Source of the DNA: a virus
Virus record (IMG/VR): IMGVR_UViG_3300035698_018317
Span: 124,001 to 188,000 of that record
Length of the DNA stretch: 64,000 bases
Direction: 5' to 3' (one strand)
Part shown: piece by piece, positions 16,415 through 24,939 of the stretch
Position numbering within the stretch: position 1 is the first letter of the stretch
Layout of the letters: every line of letters starts with the position of its first letter
Notes under the pieces: generated by a model
What the model saw: only the letters and a program-made list of their open reading frames with translations
Told to the model about the DNA's origin: nothing
The model's database searches: none
Translations under genes and position numbers: made by a program

Positions 16415-17030
16415 AATCTGGTTGATAATCTGAAACAACTGCTTGTACAATAAAGCCGCCAGATTTTTCTCTCATCTCATTTACTTTCCACCAACGATAA
16501 TCCCCAAATTTTACTCCACTTCTATATTTGCTAGGATAGAGTATAGAATCCTTTGTCAATTTCACATTAGTCCAGAAGAGAATCATAACATCTTCTCTTT
16601 GTATTATGATTCCTTCAAAAGTAAACTTTTCTCCATATTGAATTTTTTTATAAGATTCGTCATATAAGTCGTCTTTATGTTCTTGGACGATAGCTGGTTG
16701 GCAATGGATAACAACAACATTCTTCAGATATACAGGCTCTTTTGCTTCTTCTTCAGGTTCAGTTGCTTCAGGCTCAACTACTTCAGGTTCGACTACTTCA
16801 GGTTCGACCACTTTGGGTTCAACTACTTCAGGTTCGACCACTTTGGGTTCAACTACTTCAGGTTTTTTAAGTGGGAATGTCGGTAAAAAATCCCCCAACT
16901 CTGTCATGGCTTTATCCCAATCAAAGTTGTGAACTATAAATTTATCTTTTTCTGCCCAAAATTGTTGTTCTGAAACTTTGGGGTTGGGAGAATTAAGACG
17001 ATACACTGTTCCATCTTTCTTTTTAATCAT
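16407..17030 (-). CDS. Conserved phage protein with VVEPE/K repeats
   Basis: A 207-residue protein with two folded parts around a linker. The N-terminus begins MIKKKDGTVYRLNSPNP and contains FIVHNFDWD. Residues about 58-92 are tandem VVEPK/VVEPE pentapeptides. The C-terminal part (YGEKFTFEGIIIQRED, ILFWTNVKL, RWWKVN) is beta-rich. From memory the two ends are conserved in T4-like phages while the linker varies. Function unknown. The ATG follows a GATATA tract with no clear ribosome site. Confidence 0.72.
   Translation of the reverse strand: MIKKKDGTVYRLNSPNPKVSEQQFWAEKDKFIVHNFDWDKAMTELGDFLPTFPLKKPEVVEPKVVEPEVVEPKVVEPEVVEPEVVEPEATEPEEEAKEPVYLKNVVVIHCQPAIVQEHKDDLYDESYKKIQYGEKFTFEGIIIQREDVMILFWTNVKLTKDSILYPSKYRSGVKFGDYRWWKVNEMREKSGGFIVQAVVSDYQPDFT
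16755..16863 (-). repeat. Tandem 15-bp repeats encoding VVEPK/E
   Basis: About seven imperfect copies of a 15-bp unit inside the gene at 16407-17030. They alternate between GAA and AAA at the last codon. The unit number may vary between relatives. Confidence 0.75.
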
Positions 17031-17074
17031 TATATCTACATTTCAAAAGTTTAGCCATAAGACTGATATATATT

Positions 17075-17083
17075 CTATATTAA
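17075..17083 (+). promoter_or_regulatory. Late-promoter-like box CTATATTAA
   Basis: Lies 40 nt before the ATG at 17124. A second AT box (GTATATAAAA) lies closer. This unit keeps a normal ribosome site, GAAAGGAAAAAAAG. Confidence 0.45.
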
Positions 17084-17123
17084 AGTAGTTAAGAACGGTA
17101 TATAAAAACGAAAGGAAAAAAAG

Positions 17124-17546
17124 ATGTCTTTAATTGCACCAGTTGAGGGAGAGGCTAATCTACTAGGATATATGTTGGGAGAAACATCTGTTCCTGCTGG
17201 AGGTTTTTATTATCGTTTATATACCGACCCAACAACAGCCCCTACAGAAAATATTGTATTAGCAGATTTAACGGAAGTTACAGATTATTTGTATGCTCAA
17301 GTCCAGCTTACGCCTGCTAATTGGGATATTACTGAGGCTGCGGATATAACAACTGCTGAATATAACGCTACAATATCATTTAATTTTGGTGCGGCTGCAT
17401 CGGTTTACGGATATTATGTGACAAATAATGTTTTGGATGACCCAACTACCACGATATTATGGATTGAAAGATTCAATAACGCACCGTTCGAAATACCTTC
17501 AGGGGGCGGAACGATAGAAATTACGCCAAAAATTACGTTAGAATAG
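17124..17546 (+). CDS. Putative virion protein, beta-rich
   Basis: A 140-residue acidic protein with alternating hydrophobic pattern typical of a beta sandwich (FYYRLYTDP, YGYYVTNNV, TTILWIERF, GGTIEITPKITLE). It is the first gene of the plus-strand neck and tail module and has a good ribosome site. Probably a minor structural or tail-associated protein. No specific family recognised. Confidence 0.6.
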   Translation: MSLIAPVEGEANLLGYMLGETSVPAGGFYYRLYTDPTTAPTENIVLADLTEVTDYLYAQVQLTPANWDITEAADITTAEYNATISFNFGAAASVYGYYVTNNVLDDPTTTILWIERFNNAPFEIPSGGGTIEITPKITLE

Positions 17547-17557
17547 GGGATAAAAAA

Positions 17558-18091
17558 ATGTTGCTTAACAATAATGGCACTCCATACGAATCTGCTGGAA
17601 GCATTCAGCAGTTCGACCCTGATAATACTGAGCATTGTTTATTTAATCTTTGGGACCAAGAATTAATAGAAATGGGTGGCTCACCTATTTTCTATTATGA
17701 AGTTTTTATCCAAGAAGGAAGTGTAGACCCAATTTATTGGGAAGACCGTGGTAAAATTTTCTCAAATAATCCAGTTGAACTTTATTGTCTTTATGAGCCA
17801 ATTTCTTCTACGAATGACCAAGGGGCATTTGGAATAGATTCTCCAGATGAGATGATATTTGAATTTAATTACCAAGCCGTATTAGACAATATAGGACATG
17901 CCCCAAAAATAGGCTCTCGCCTTTACACCCCACATCTACGAGAAAATTGGGTTATTGTTCAAAGAAATCTTGGTGAATTCAAATTATGGGGCACACTGCG
18001 ATTGACGATTATTGCTCAAAGATTCCAAGAGAGTACTACAACAGGAGAAGGAAACGTTACTCAGAAAGCACCCGATTTCAAAATCATCTAG
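17558..18091 (+). CDS. Putative neck or head-completion structural protein
   Basis: A 177-residue protein starting MLLNNNGTPYESAGSIQQFD. It contains FYYEVFIQE, RGKIFSNNPVELYCLYEPI and RLYTPHLRENW, a beta-rich layout I associate with T4-like virion proteins encoded ahead of gp15. Good spacing after the previous gene (GGGGATAAAAAA). Position between the first tail-module gene and the sheath stabiliser supports a neck role. Exact T4 counterpart not established. Confidence 0.6.
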   Translation: MLLNNNGTPYESAGSIQQFDPDNTEHCLFNLWDQELIEMGGSPIFYYEVFIQEGSVDPIYWEDRGKIFSNNPVELYCLYEPISSTNDQGAFGIDSPDEMIFEFNYQAVLDNIGHAPKIGSRLYTPHLRENWVIVQRNLGEFKLWGTLRLTIIAQRFQESTTTGEGNVTQKAPDFKII

Positions 18092-18357
18092 TGTTCGCCT
18101 TCTATTTTCTTTAACTTAGTATAATATTTGGGATGTTCTCTTAAATGAGCAACGGCAATTTTCAATACTTTTATTGGGTCACCATCGACCACATCTGTAT
18201 CTTTTCCCATTTTGCCATCGTGTTCTTTTTCGACTTTCATGCCCATGGTTAACTCTTCGATAGAAAGTTTAGAAATATCTACATTTCCATCTTTGGCCAA
18301 CCGTTGCAACTTCTCTTTCTGTTGGTTTCCTTCTAACCAGATATTATATTCAAGCAT
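18088..18357 (-). CDS. DUF5661-like protein with tag
   Basis: An 89-residue protein. The segment ELTMGMKVEKEHDG followed by GDPIKVLKIAVAHLREHPKYY is typical of DUF5661, a small helical phage-associated family of unknown role. The N-terminus MLEYNIWLEGNQ fits the window-wide tag. AGGAG precedes the ATG. It is encoded against the tail module and overlaps the end of the preceding gene by 4 nt. Confidence 0.72.
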   Translation of the reverse strand: MLEYNIWLEGNQQKEKLQRLAKDGNVDISKLSIEELTMGMKVEKEHDGKMGKDTDVVDGDPIKVLKIAVAHLREHPKYYTKLKKIEGEH

Positions 18358-18404
18358 AATTAACTCCTAACTTATATACATAAGATTTTTTCATTCTACT
18401 AAAT

Positions 18405-18413
18405 CTATATAAT
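18405..18413 (+). promoter_or_regulatory. Late-promoter-like box CTATATAAT
   Basis: Ends 4 nt before the ATG of the sheath-stabiliser gene at 18418. No ribosome site lies between. It drives the sheath and tube operon. Confidence 0.55.
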
Positions 18414-18417
18414 TCGT

Positions 18418-19404
18418 ATGGCAAAAAATCGACTCGTCAATTTAGGAGCACAAAATCAAACATCATTGTCCGATGCATGTGCTCAAGATAAGGGAATGCC
18501 AGCTTCTATAATGGATAACCCACCTGATGTTTTTTGTGACGATAACGGCACAAGAGATGATGGATGGCTTACAGATATTAGTGACAAAAAAGTTGGTATT
18601 GGAGAACAACGTTTATGTGACCCAATGCAAACAGGTCAAATAGTTAATGATGTAGAACATCCAAACAGAAATGTAGTTTATAGATATTCAAAAGCCATAA
18701 GAGGTTGTGATGAAGCGGTTATGGATTTGTTTAGAAATGTTATTGTTTTAGATGAAGATGGCAAAGCCCATCCAGTACCAATTATTTGGGCGACACAAGA
18801 AAAAGCAGTAGCCGCAGTTTTACAACAAAACGTAAGAAAAGATAATAGTTTGGTAGTAGACAGAATTAAATTGCCGATGCTGGCAATTCATTCCAATTCT
18901 TTTGATTTTAATCAAGACAGATATATTTACCATCGTGCCACAGATTACTTAAGAGGTTTAAGGTCCGATGGAAAACCGGGATTTACTATCAATGAAAAAT
19001 ATGAAAGAGACACAGTGTTTGGTGTTTCAAGGGGTATACCAGTTGATGTGGGATACACATTATACGGATGGACTCTTTATATTGAAGATATGAACCAACT
19101 TTTAGAACAAATAATAACAAAATTTTCGCCTATAGCATACATAAAAGTTAGAGGAGTTGCATGGGAAACAGGCGTAAAAATAGATTCCATAGCAAACAAT
19201 GCTGAGACAGAACCGGGTGACGAAAATATTAGAGTCATTAAGTTTGAAATTAATATGACAGCAGAGACGTATATACCACAGCCAATAAGAAGAAATAAAG
19301 CCGTCTTAAAAACTAAGATTGATGTTTATGACAAATTGAATGTTGATGAAATATCAGAATCTATAGACAGATTAGAGATAGCAGTAGATGATTGGGAAAC
19401 ATGA
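18418..19404 (+). CDS. Tail sheath stabiliser, gp15-like
   Basis: A 328-residue protein that follows the T4 gp15 pattern: VMDLFRNVIVLDEDG, HPVPIIWATQEKA, RIKLPMLAIHSNSFDFN, then IPVDVGYTLYGWTLYIEDMN and a helix ending LEQIITKFSPI. T4 gp15 caps the tail and joins it to the neck. This copy has a longer N-terminus (about 95 residues before the gp15 core) containing three Cys. It heads the operon that includes sheath and tube genes, as expected. Confidence 0.8.
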   Translation: MAKNRLVNLGAQNQTSLSDACAQDKGMPASIMDNPPDVFCDDNGTRDDGWLTDISDKKVGIGEQRLCDPMQTGQIVNDVEHPNRNVVYRYSKAIRGCDEAVMDLFRNVIVLDEDGKAHPVPIIWATQEKAVAAVLQQNVRKDNSLVVDRIKLPMLAIHSNSFDFNQDRYIYHRATDYLRGLRSDGKPGFTINEKYERDTVFGVSRGIPVDVGYTLYGWTLYIEDMNQLLEQIITKFSPIAYIKVRGVAWETGVKIDSIANNAETEPGDENIRVIKFEINMTAETYIPQPIRRNKAVLKTKIDVYDKLNVDEISESIDRLEIAVDDWET

Positions 19405-19610
19405 TAGAAATTACAAATAAATTAAAAAGCCCCGTGCAAGTAGTAGTGCGTTCGAAGAAAGCTCCTCGTGCGTTTACGACGTTGAATATTCCGGGTGTGG
19501 GCAAGGGGCATAATGTTCGTGTAATTGAAGATGAAAGTTACACACCATATATTGACAGAGTTGAGAGTATGGGCCTTATTTCGACTAAAAAAATACAAGA
19601 AAGCTTATAG
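19401..19610 (+). CDS. Small virion-module protein
   Basis: A 69-residue protein. I take ATG 19401 (MIEITNKLKSPVQVVVRSKK), which overlaps the gp15 stop as ATGA, over a TTG nine bases earlier. It is beta-rich and basic, sandwiched between gp15 and sheath. Similar small genes often lie here in T4-like phages. Function unknown. Confidence 0.65.
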   Translation: MIEITNKLKSPVQVVVRSKKAPRAFTTLNIPGVGKGHNVRVIEDESYTPYIDRVESMGLISTKKIQESL

Positions 19611-19622
19611 GGAGAAAAACAT

Positions 19623-22007
19623 ATGGCAATTTTAAGAGGATTTCCGCCATCGAACACAATCAGTCCTTCTGTTCGAATCACTGAAAAAGATTTGAGCTTT
19701 GTAGCAGCAGAAGATTCGTTCCATCGTGCTGGTTTGGTGGGTTTCGCAAGTAAGGGACCAATCAATATTCCAACAGCGGTGCGAACTTCGAGAGAATTAC
19801 ATACCGTATTCGGTTGGCCGCATCCTGAAGTAGGCGACCCCTACATGATTTATGCAGCAGAGCAATATCTTCTTATTGCCAACGAACTGTGGATAGTAAG
19901 AGTAGCTGAGACTGATTTGGTTAATGATGAAGTGGCACAGGTCGCAGAAGTGTCAGTCCCAATTTCGGGCACTGCTGTAATTATACAGTCTGAAGATGTT
20001 GGACCGTATAGTTTCACGGCACCGGGATTCTTCAGATGGAGAATTAACGGTACATTATCAACTAAGACATTAGTAGTAGCCGAAGCTGCAACAGTAGCTT
20101 CTCCAGTTACCTTAACTGTTGCTGAATTGGTAGAAGATTTAAACGACCAACTTGATACACCTGAAGATGAGAACCTTGAAATGAATTTCGATGGAATTTA
20201 TTTCGTGGAAGACGCAACTACTAGTAAGTTACAGATTTATAGCACGTATACTTATGGACCAAATGCTTCAATAGAGTTGGTCTCAGTTTTGGCTTCGATT
20301 TATGGTGGTGCAGCAGCCTCAGTAGGCTTGGGAACAGGAATGACTCAGGCAACCACTACTGGTGCGGCTCAAAGATATCCGGTTGATTCCGCTACCGCCC
20401 TTGGAATCTATGATTTCACAGGTTTAACGGACATGTCGCTGCAAGTAGTAGTAGATGGAACTGATAATGTATTAATTGACAATACGATACAAATAATCGA
20501 CCTTGAAAACTTAGAAGGTCTCAGTAATACAATTGGCGAAGTTGTTATCGAAATTAATGATTATATCGACAACAACCTTCCGGGCGGCTTCGATGCCGTA
20601 GCAATTGGAAACAACTTGGCATTCCGTACCGAACACTATGGTCGTGATGCACAAATATTAGTTAAAACAGTAGCATCATATTCCGTATTTGGATTTACTG
20701 GAGTTACGGCAGCGGGAACAAGCCCAGAAAGTACAACGGGCGTTGCAAATGACCATGCTGGAATTATAACGGGTGCGGCTGCTACAGGAACATGCTTCAC
20801 TTTAATGGCTGATAGTGCAGGAATCGAAGGTAATAACACTCAGGTGATAATTGCCAATGATGACTCCTCGAATACTTTCACTATGGAAGTATATACGGCA
20901 GGCGTCCAAGTTGAATCATGGGGACAACTAACCAAGAATCAAGCCAGCAGATATTATGTGGAAACATTCTTGGCCTTAGTTTCAGATTACATCCGTGTAG
21001 ACGACAATACAGCAACAACGGCATCGCCTGCCGATAGTGCTCTTGGAAGTGCTTACGTGTTGACTGGTGGTTCAGACGGTATTCCGTCAGACCCGGATGA
21101 CCAAGATGATTTGCTTATTGGTAATGAAGTTGGGTTCACAGGGCTATATGCTTTGTCGGAGCCAGAACAAATTGATATTGACCTTATTGCCGTTCCGGGG
21201 CACTCATCGACATCGGTTATTATAGCCATGCTGTTTGTTTGCCAGAGTTTAAGAATGGACTGTTTGGCCATTGTTGACCCGCCATTTGGCCTCACTGTGA
21301 ATGAAATAATCCAATGGCAGAACGGTACTCACCCACTGAATACAACAAGATTTGATTCAGATTTCGGTGCTTTGTACTGGCCTTGGGTTAAAATCGCTGA
21401 TACCTATAATGGTGTCAACGTTTGGGTGCCGCCGTCTGGTTCAGTTATGGCAGTATATGCCAGAAGTGATAACTTCGCCGCTCCTTGGTATGCCCCTGCT
21501 GGCACCACGAGAGGCGTTGTACCAGCCATTACAGACGTGTTTAGCCGTCCTACGTTAGAAGAGAGAGATGCGATGTATGGGAATCGTAATGCGATTAACC
21601 CAATCGTTCAATTCTCGGATGCAGAAGGCTTCTTAGTTTGGGGTCAAAAGACACTCCAAAGAACACCTACAGCATTGGACAGAGTAAATGTCAGAAGATT
21701 GATGTTTGTGGTTGAGAAAAGAATTCGTCAAGCGTCACGCAGGTTGCTGTTTGACCCGCATGATGATGAGTTCCGTCAACAGTTCTCAAGAATAGCAGAT
21801 ACGATTCTTAGAGAAATCCAAGTAGGACGAGGAATCAGCGCATACATAATTAAGGCAGACGAAGAATTGAACACGCCTGATGTTATCGACAGAAATGAAT
21901 TCCGTGCAAGAATTGGTATTCAGCCACTCAGAGCAGTTGAATTTATCTTTATAGAATTCAGCATCCATAGAACTGGAAGCTTTGATGAAGGTGTAGATAA
22001 TTTCTAA
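19623..22007 (+). CDS. Tail sheath protein, gp18-like
   Basis: A 794-residue contractile sheath subunit. The N-terminus SPSVRITEKDLS with GLVGFASKGPINIP and PYMIYAAEQYLL is typical, as is the C-terminal half: SLRMDCLAIVDPP, GALYWPWVKIAD, VPPSGSVMAVYARSD, APWYAPAGTTRG, GFLVWGQKTLQ and a final DEGVDNF. The middle 250 residues (AATTTGAAQR region) are Ala/Thr/Val-rich and probably surface domains. AGGGAGAAAAAC gives a strong ribosome site, consistent with high expression. It polymerises around the tail tube and contracts on infection. Confidence 0.93.
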   Translation: MAILRGFPPSNTISPSVRITEKDLSFVAAEDSFHRAGLVGFASKGPINIPTAVRTSRELHTVFGWPHPEVGDPYMIYAAEQYLLIANELWIVRVAETDLVNDEVAQVAEVSVPISGTAVIIQSEDVGPYSFTAPGFFRWRINGTLSTKTLVVAEAATVASPVTLTVAELVEDLNDQLDTPEDENLEMNFDGIYFVEDATTSKLQIYSTYTYGPNASIELVSVLASIYGGAAASVGLGTGMTQATTTGAAQRYPVDSATALGIYDFTGLTDMSLQVVVDGTDNVLIDNTIQIIDLENLEGLSNTIGEVVIEINDYIDNNLPGGFDAVAIGNNLAFRTEHYGRDAQILVKTVASYSVFGFTGVTAAGTSPESTTGVANDHAGIITGAAATGTCFTLMADSAGIEGNNTQVIIANDDSSNTFTMEVYTAGVQVESWGQLTKNQASRYYVETFLALVSDYIRVDDNTATTASPADSALGSAYVLTGGSDGIPSDPDDQDDLLIGNEVGFTGLYALSEPEQIDIDLIAVPGHSSTSVIIAMLFVCQSLRMDCLAIVDPPFGLTVNEIIQWQNGTHPLNTTRFDSDFGALYWPWVKIADTYNGVNVWVPPSGSVMAVYARSDNFAAPWYAPAGTTRGVVPAITDVFSRPTLEERDAMYGNRNAINPIVQFSDAEGFLVWGQKTLQRTPTALDRVNVRRLMFVVEKRIRQASRRLLFDPHDDEFRQQFSRIADTILREIQVGRGISAYIIKADEELNTPDVIDRNEFRARIGIQPLRAVEFIFIEFSIHRTGSFDEGVDNF

Positions 22008-22028
22008 AAACACTGGAGGACAACAATA

Positions 22029-22598
22029 GTGGTAGATATGGCTCTTGGAAAACTTGGTAGTCAAGACTTGATATTCAAACGCAAGTTTCGATGGACGTTT
22101 AAGATTGAAGAAACATGCAAAGGAAATATCCCAGAGCACTACGTGAAAGTTGCGGCTAGGCCCAATTTGACAGTTGAAGAAACCGAAGTCAACTTCCTTA
22201 ACGCAAAAGGATGGATTCCGGGTAAGGCATCTTGGGAAACTATTACGGTAACTTACTACGATGTAGGTGGAAAAGGCGATGTTGACAGTGAGGGGATTTC
22301 CAGTTTATGGGGATGGCTTGCTACAATATATAACTTTTCAAAAGGCGGAAAGTCTGAACAGGGAGCCAATAGAAGCAACTACGCAGGTAAGGGGGTTTTA
22401 ACCTTATATGATGGTTGTGGAAAAGGCATCGAAGAATGGACGTTAGAAGATATGTGGCCGCAGGCTGTTAATTTCGGAGAATTAGATTACTCTAGTTCGG
22501 AGGAATGTACTATAGAATTGACTTTAAGATATTCAATAGTTCAATACACTAACCAATGTGGTAACAAAGTTGACCCGTGCGAATGCTCGGGATGTTAA
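22029..22598 (+). CDS. Tail tube protein, gp19-like, copy 1
   Basis: A 189-residue tube subunit with KRKFRWTFKIEETC, ARPNLTVEETEVN, GWIPGKASWETITVTYYDV and NFGELDYSSSE. The GTG at 22029 is spaced 9 nt from GGAGG, better than the ATG nine bases on. The C-terminus has a Cys cluster (CGNKVDPCECSGC) not expected in T4 gp19. It directly follows the sheath gene, as in T4, and is the first of three tandem paralogues. Confidence 0.9.
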   Translation: MVDMALGKLGSQDLIFKRKFRWTFKIEETCKGNIPEHYVKVAARPNLTVEETEVNFLNAKGWIPGKASWETITVTYYDVGGKGDVDSEGISSLWGWLATIYNFSKGGKSEQGANRSNYAGKGVLTLYDGCGKGIEEWTLEDMWPQAVNFGELDYSSSEECTIELTLRYSIVQYTNQCGNKVDPCECSGC

Positions 22599-22622
22599 AA
22601 ATAGACTCAAGGAGATATAAAT

Positions 22623-23273
22623 ATGGCACTACAACAAATGGGATTGGGTAAACTAGGGGATAGAAGCCTTGTTTTTAAAAGAAAATTTCGTTGGACATTT
22701 AAAGTCGAAGACGTATGTTCATCGGATGAAAGGCAAACATCTGTTCCAGATAGTTTTGTAAAGCTAGCCGCTAGGCCCAACTTAACAATTGAAGAAACAG
22801 AGATAAATAGACTTAACGCAAAGGGTTGGATTCCCGGTAAGGCAGCTTGGGAAACTATTACGGTAACGTACTACGATGTAGCAGATAGAGATAATCTCGC
22901 TTTGTGGACATGGTTAGCTTCCGTATATGACTTTACAGACCCAATTAATTTAAAAATGGGGTCTAGAAGAAATGACTATGCTGCTAAGGGTGTTTTGAAG
23001 TTATATGATGGCTGTGGTGCTGTTATAGAACAATGGATACTTGAGGACTTATGGCCACAAGCAATTAATTTTGGCGAGTTAGATTATTCTAGCTCAGAGG
23101 AATCTAATATCGAATTGACTCTTAGATACTCACAAGTCAAATACAAGAGCTTCTGCCCCGGTGCTGAAATTACTGGCTGCTGCACTGAGTGCGATTCTGG
23201 TGCTTCTTCCACTGGTAGTGGAACAGGCGGAACGAATACCGGCAATGTTTCAAGTGGCGTAGTAATTGTTTAA
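22623..23273 (+). CDS. Tail tube protein, gp19-like, copy 2
   Basis: A 216-residue paralogue sharing with copy 1 FKRKFRWTFK, ARPNLT-EETE-N, NAKGWIPGKA-WETITVTYYDV and INFGELDYSSSE. It adds a C-terminal tail with CCTEC and a Gly/Ser/Thr-rich stretch that may project from the tube. AAGGAGATATAAAT precedes the ATG. A terminator follows, separating it from copy 3. Which copy forms the main tube cannot be told from sequence. Confidence 0.9.
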   Translation: MALQQMGLGKLGDRSLVFKRKFRWTFKVEDVCSSDERQTSVPDSFVKLAARPNLTIEETEINRLNAKGWIPGKAAWETITVTYYDVADRDNLALWTWLASVYDFTDPINLKMGSRRNDYAAKGVLKLYDGCGAVIEQWILEDLWPQAINFGELDYSSSEESNIELTLRYSQVKYKSFCPGAEITGCCTECDSGASSTGSGTGGTNTGNVSSGVVIV

Positions 23274-23295
23274 TAATCCCTTTGTTAAATTACTT

Positions 23296-23327
23296 AAAAA
23301 GTCCCTCTATTCTTAGGGGGACTTTTT
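23296..23327. terminator. Bidirectional-type terminator between tube paralogues 2 and 3
   Basis: A stem of AAAAAGTCCC / GGGACTTTTT with a 12-nt loop. The A and T runs are within the stem, so it can act in both directions. It would set copy 3 apart from the sheath and tube operon. Confidence 0.8.
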
Positions 23328-23347
23328 CGGTAATTAAGGAGTAAATT

Positions 23348-23863
23348 ATGGCTAGACAAATGGGATTTGATTTCGGTCTTGAGAGTAAAGAGACTTGTTT
23401 CAAAAGAAAATTTCGTTGGCTTCTGGTGATAGAAGGTATATCCGCTGATAAAAATAGTGTAAATTCATTACCCCCTCTGAAAAGTGCAAGACCAAATATT
23501 TCTTTCAAAGAAATGGAAGTTAAGCATTTAGTTGAAAATATTTATTATCCAGCAAGACCTGATTGGAAACCAATAACATTAGTTCTATATGATATCAAGA
23601 GAGATGACCACCCTGTATTTGATTGGATTCAAAAAATTTATGATGTGAGCAGAGAAGGTGATTGGTTCCCTTCTGGCGATAATGAATTCAAAAAAGAAGC
23701 TAGATTAGAGCTATATGATGGGTGTGGTAACATTATAGAAACTTGGAAATACGAAAACGCATGGCCACAAACCGTTGAATTCGGAGAGTTGGCCATGGGC
23801 GATTCCGCATATGTCACCGCTGATATAACTTTAAGGTATGATAGAGCCTTTATAGAAGCCTAA
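23348..23863 (+). CDS. Tail tube-like protein, copy 3
   Basis: A 171-residue diverged paralogue: CFKRKFRWLLVIEG, SARPNISFKEMEV, YYPARPDWKPITLVLYDI, ELYDGCGNI and WPQTVEFGELAMG line up with copies 1 and 2. It lacks their Cys-rich tail and has a shorter C-terminus. It has its own ribosome site (AAGGAGTAAATT) downstream of a terminator. It may be a tube-end or initiator subunit rather than the bulk tube. Confidence 0.82.
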   Translation: MARQMGFDFGLESKETCFKRKFRWLLVIEGISADKNSVNSLPPLKSARPNISFKEMEVKHLVENIYYPARPDWKPITLVLYDIKRDDHPVFDWIQKIYDVSREGDWFPSGDNEFKKEARLELYDGCGNIIETWKYENAWPQTVEFGELAMGDSAYVTADITLRYDRAFIEA

Positions 23864-24087
23864 TCCTCAAATTCTTTATGGAGTATTTCTCTACATGCAG
23901 CCAAGGCATCTTCTAATTGCTTTGTTTTGCATCCTAAAGCTCTACACGCCGCACTCTTATTGAGGCGACCCTTTTTAGTATAAACTTTATTGTTGCATAA
24001 TAAAGTTTCCACTAACTTATAATGACCAGCATCTTTTAATTTATCGACCAACTCTCGTTGCTCTATAGATTCGATTAATATATTCAT
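23860..24087 (-). CDS. Small conserved phage protein
   Basis: A 75-residue helical protein containing GRLNKSAACRALGCKTKQLEDAL, which reads as a helix-turn-helix-like segment, after a first helical half (ELVDKLKDAGHYKLVETLL). From memory, near-identical small proteins occur in many T4-like phages. Its role is not known; DNA binding is possible. It overlaps the stop of tube copy 3 by 4 nt in convergent orientation. Confidence 0.7.
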   Translation of the reverse strand: MNILIESIEQRELVDKLKDAGHYKLVETLLCNNKVYTKKGRLNKSAACRALGCKTKQLEDALAACREILHKEFED

Positions 24088-24149
24088 AAGTAAATTATAT
24101 ATAAAACAATTAACAAGTACAAGAAAAAAATAAATATAAATTTATAAAT

Positions 24150-24671
24150 TTACTCAATAAACCTTGCTTTTTTCATAGGTTTATTTTCAGATTGGAAATT
24201 CATGAAGTTTTGATATCTTTTCTTCAATTCATTGTAGTTTCTGGCTGACCTGTAAAGCTGTCTATAATGATTCAATATACAGGTAGTCATATAGTTGAAG
24301 GCTTTTCCTTTAGAGGGGTCAAATCTGTCTATCTTCTCAAAACAAATTAATACTCCCTCTTGAATAGCATCATCGGGGTCAATAAAGCTAAATTTAGCAT
24401 ATCTTGCTATATTCTCAGATAAAGTATAAAATGCTGTAGCCAATGAGTCCTGAGATTCTTCGAAAGAAAGAATGGAATCCCTCAAAACACGATTTTTTGC
24501 CTTTAATTTTTTAGCGTCTTCAGGCTTATTTGCGTCTCTTTTGGATTTACGTTTATACGCACCATCCAAGTCTTCCACAATAAGTTCATATTTGCTTTTT
24601 GTTTTTTTAGAATTTTGAAAAGTATTAATTATATTTTCAAAGGTTTTATTATTAAGGTACTCTGTAGCCAT
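24150..24671 (-). CDS. Late transcription sigma factor, gp55-like
   Basis: A 173-residue protein. Its core DDAIQEGVLICFEKIDRF, DPSKGKAFNYMTTCILNHY and QLYRSARNYNELKKRY matches sigma region 2 in gp55-type factors, and it lacks region 4, as gp55 does. T4 gp55 directs RNA polymerase to TATAAATA late promoters. The many CTATATTAA-type boxes in this window are the likely targets. gp33 and gp45 partners are not in the window. Confidence 0.82.
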   Translation of the reverse strand: MATEYLNNKTFENIINTFQNSKKTKSKYELIVEDLDGAYKRKSKRDANKPEDAKKLKAKNRVLRDSILSFEESQDSLATAFYTLSENIARYAKFSFIDPDDAIQEGVLICFEKIDRFDPSKGKAFNYMTTCILNHYRQLYRSARNYNELKKRYQNFMNFQSENKPMKKARFIE

Positions 24672-24750
24672 GTAATCCTATCATATGGGTAATTTAACAT
24701 TCTCATTCTTCCTTTTCATAGGATTATCTATTCTTTCTTTCTCAAACGCT

Positions 24751-24760
24751 CTATAATAAT
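24751..24760 (+). promoter_or_regulatory. Late-promoter-like box CTATAATAAT
   Basis: Ends 2 nt before the GTG start at 24763. Confidence 0.4.
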
Positions 24761-24762
24761 AT

Positions 24763-24939
24763 GTGCAAAGAATTATAGAACATCTTCTCAAGGTATTAGA
24801 GCATGAAAGTGCAGAAAAAGTTTATACCAATTTAAAAAAATATTATGAAGAATGTGGAAAACAGGAAGAAGCAGAAATTATAAGCCATATTATTTCAAAA
24901 AGATTTCATGAAAATAACAACAATCATCCTGACGTGTGA
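24763..24939 (+). CDS. 58-residue helical peptide overlapping a glycosyltransferase
   Basis: GTG start directly behind a CTATAATAAT box. The sequence is amphipathic and charged (RIIEHLLKVLEHESAEKVY, then EECGKQEEAEIIS), as expected of a real protein. It overlaps the start of the next gene by 32 nt in a different frame. No function known. Confidence 0.45.
   Translation: MQRIIEHLLKVLEHESAEKVYTNLKKYYEECGKQEEAEIISHIISKRFHENNNNHPDV

Noticed and set aside
16755-16863. Regular short repeats resembling a CRISPR array
   Set aside because: The 15-bp units are contiguous without spacers and encode VVEPE/K in a gene. No CRISPR array was seen in the window.
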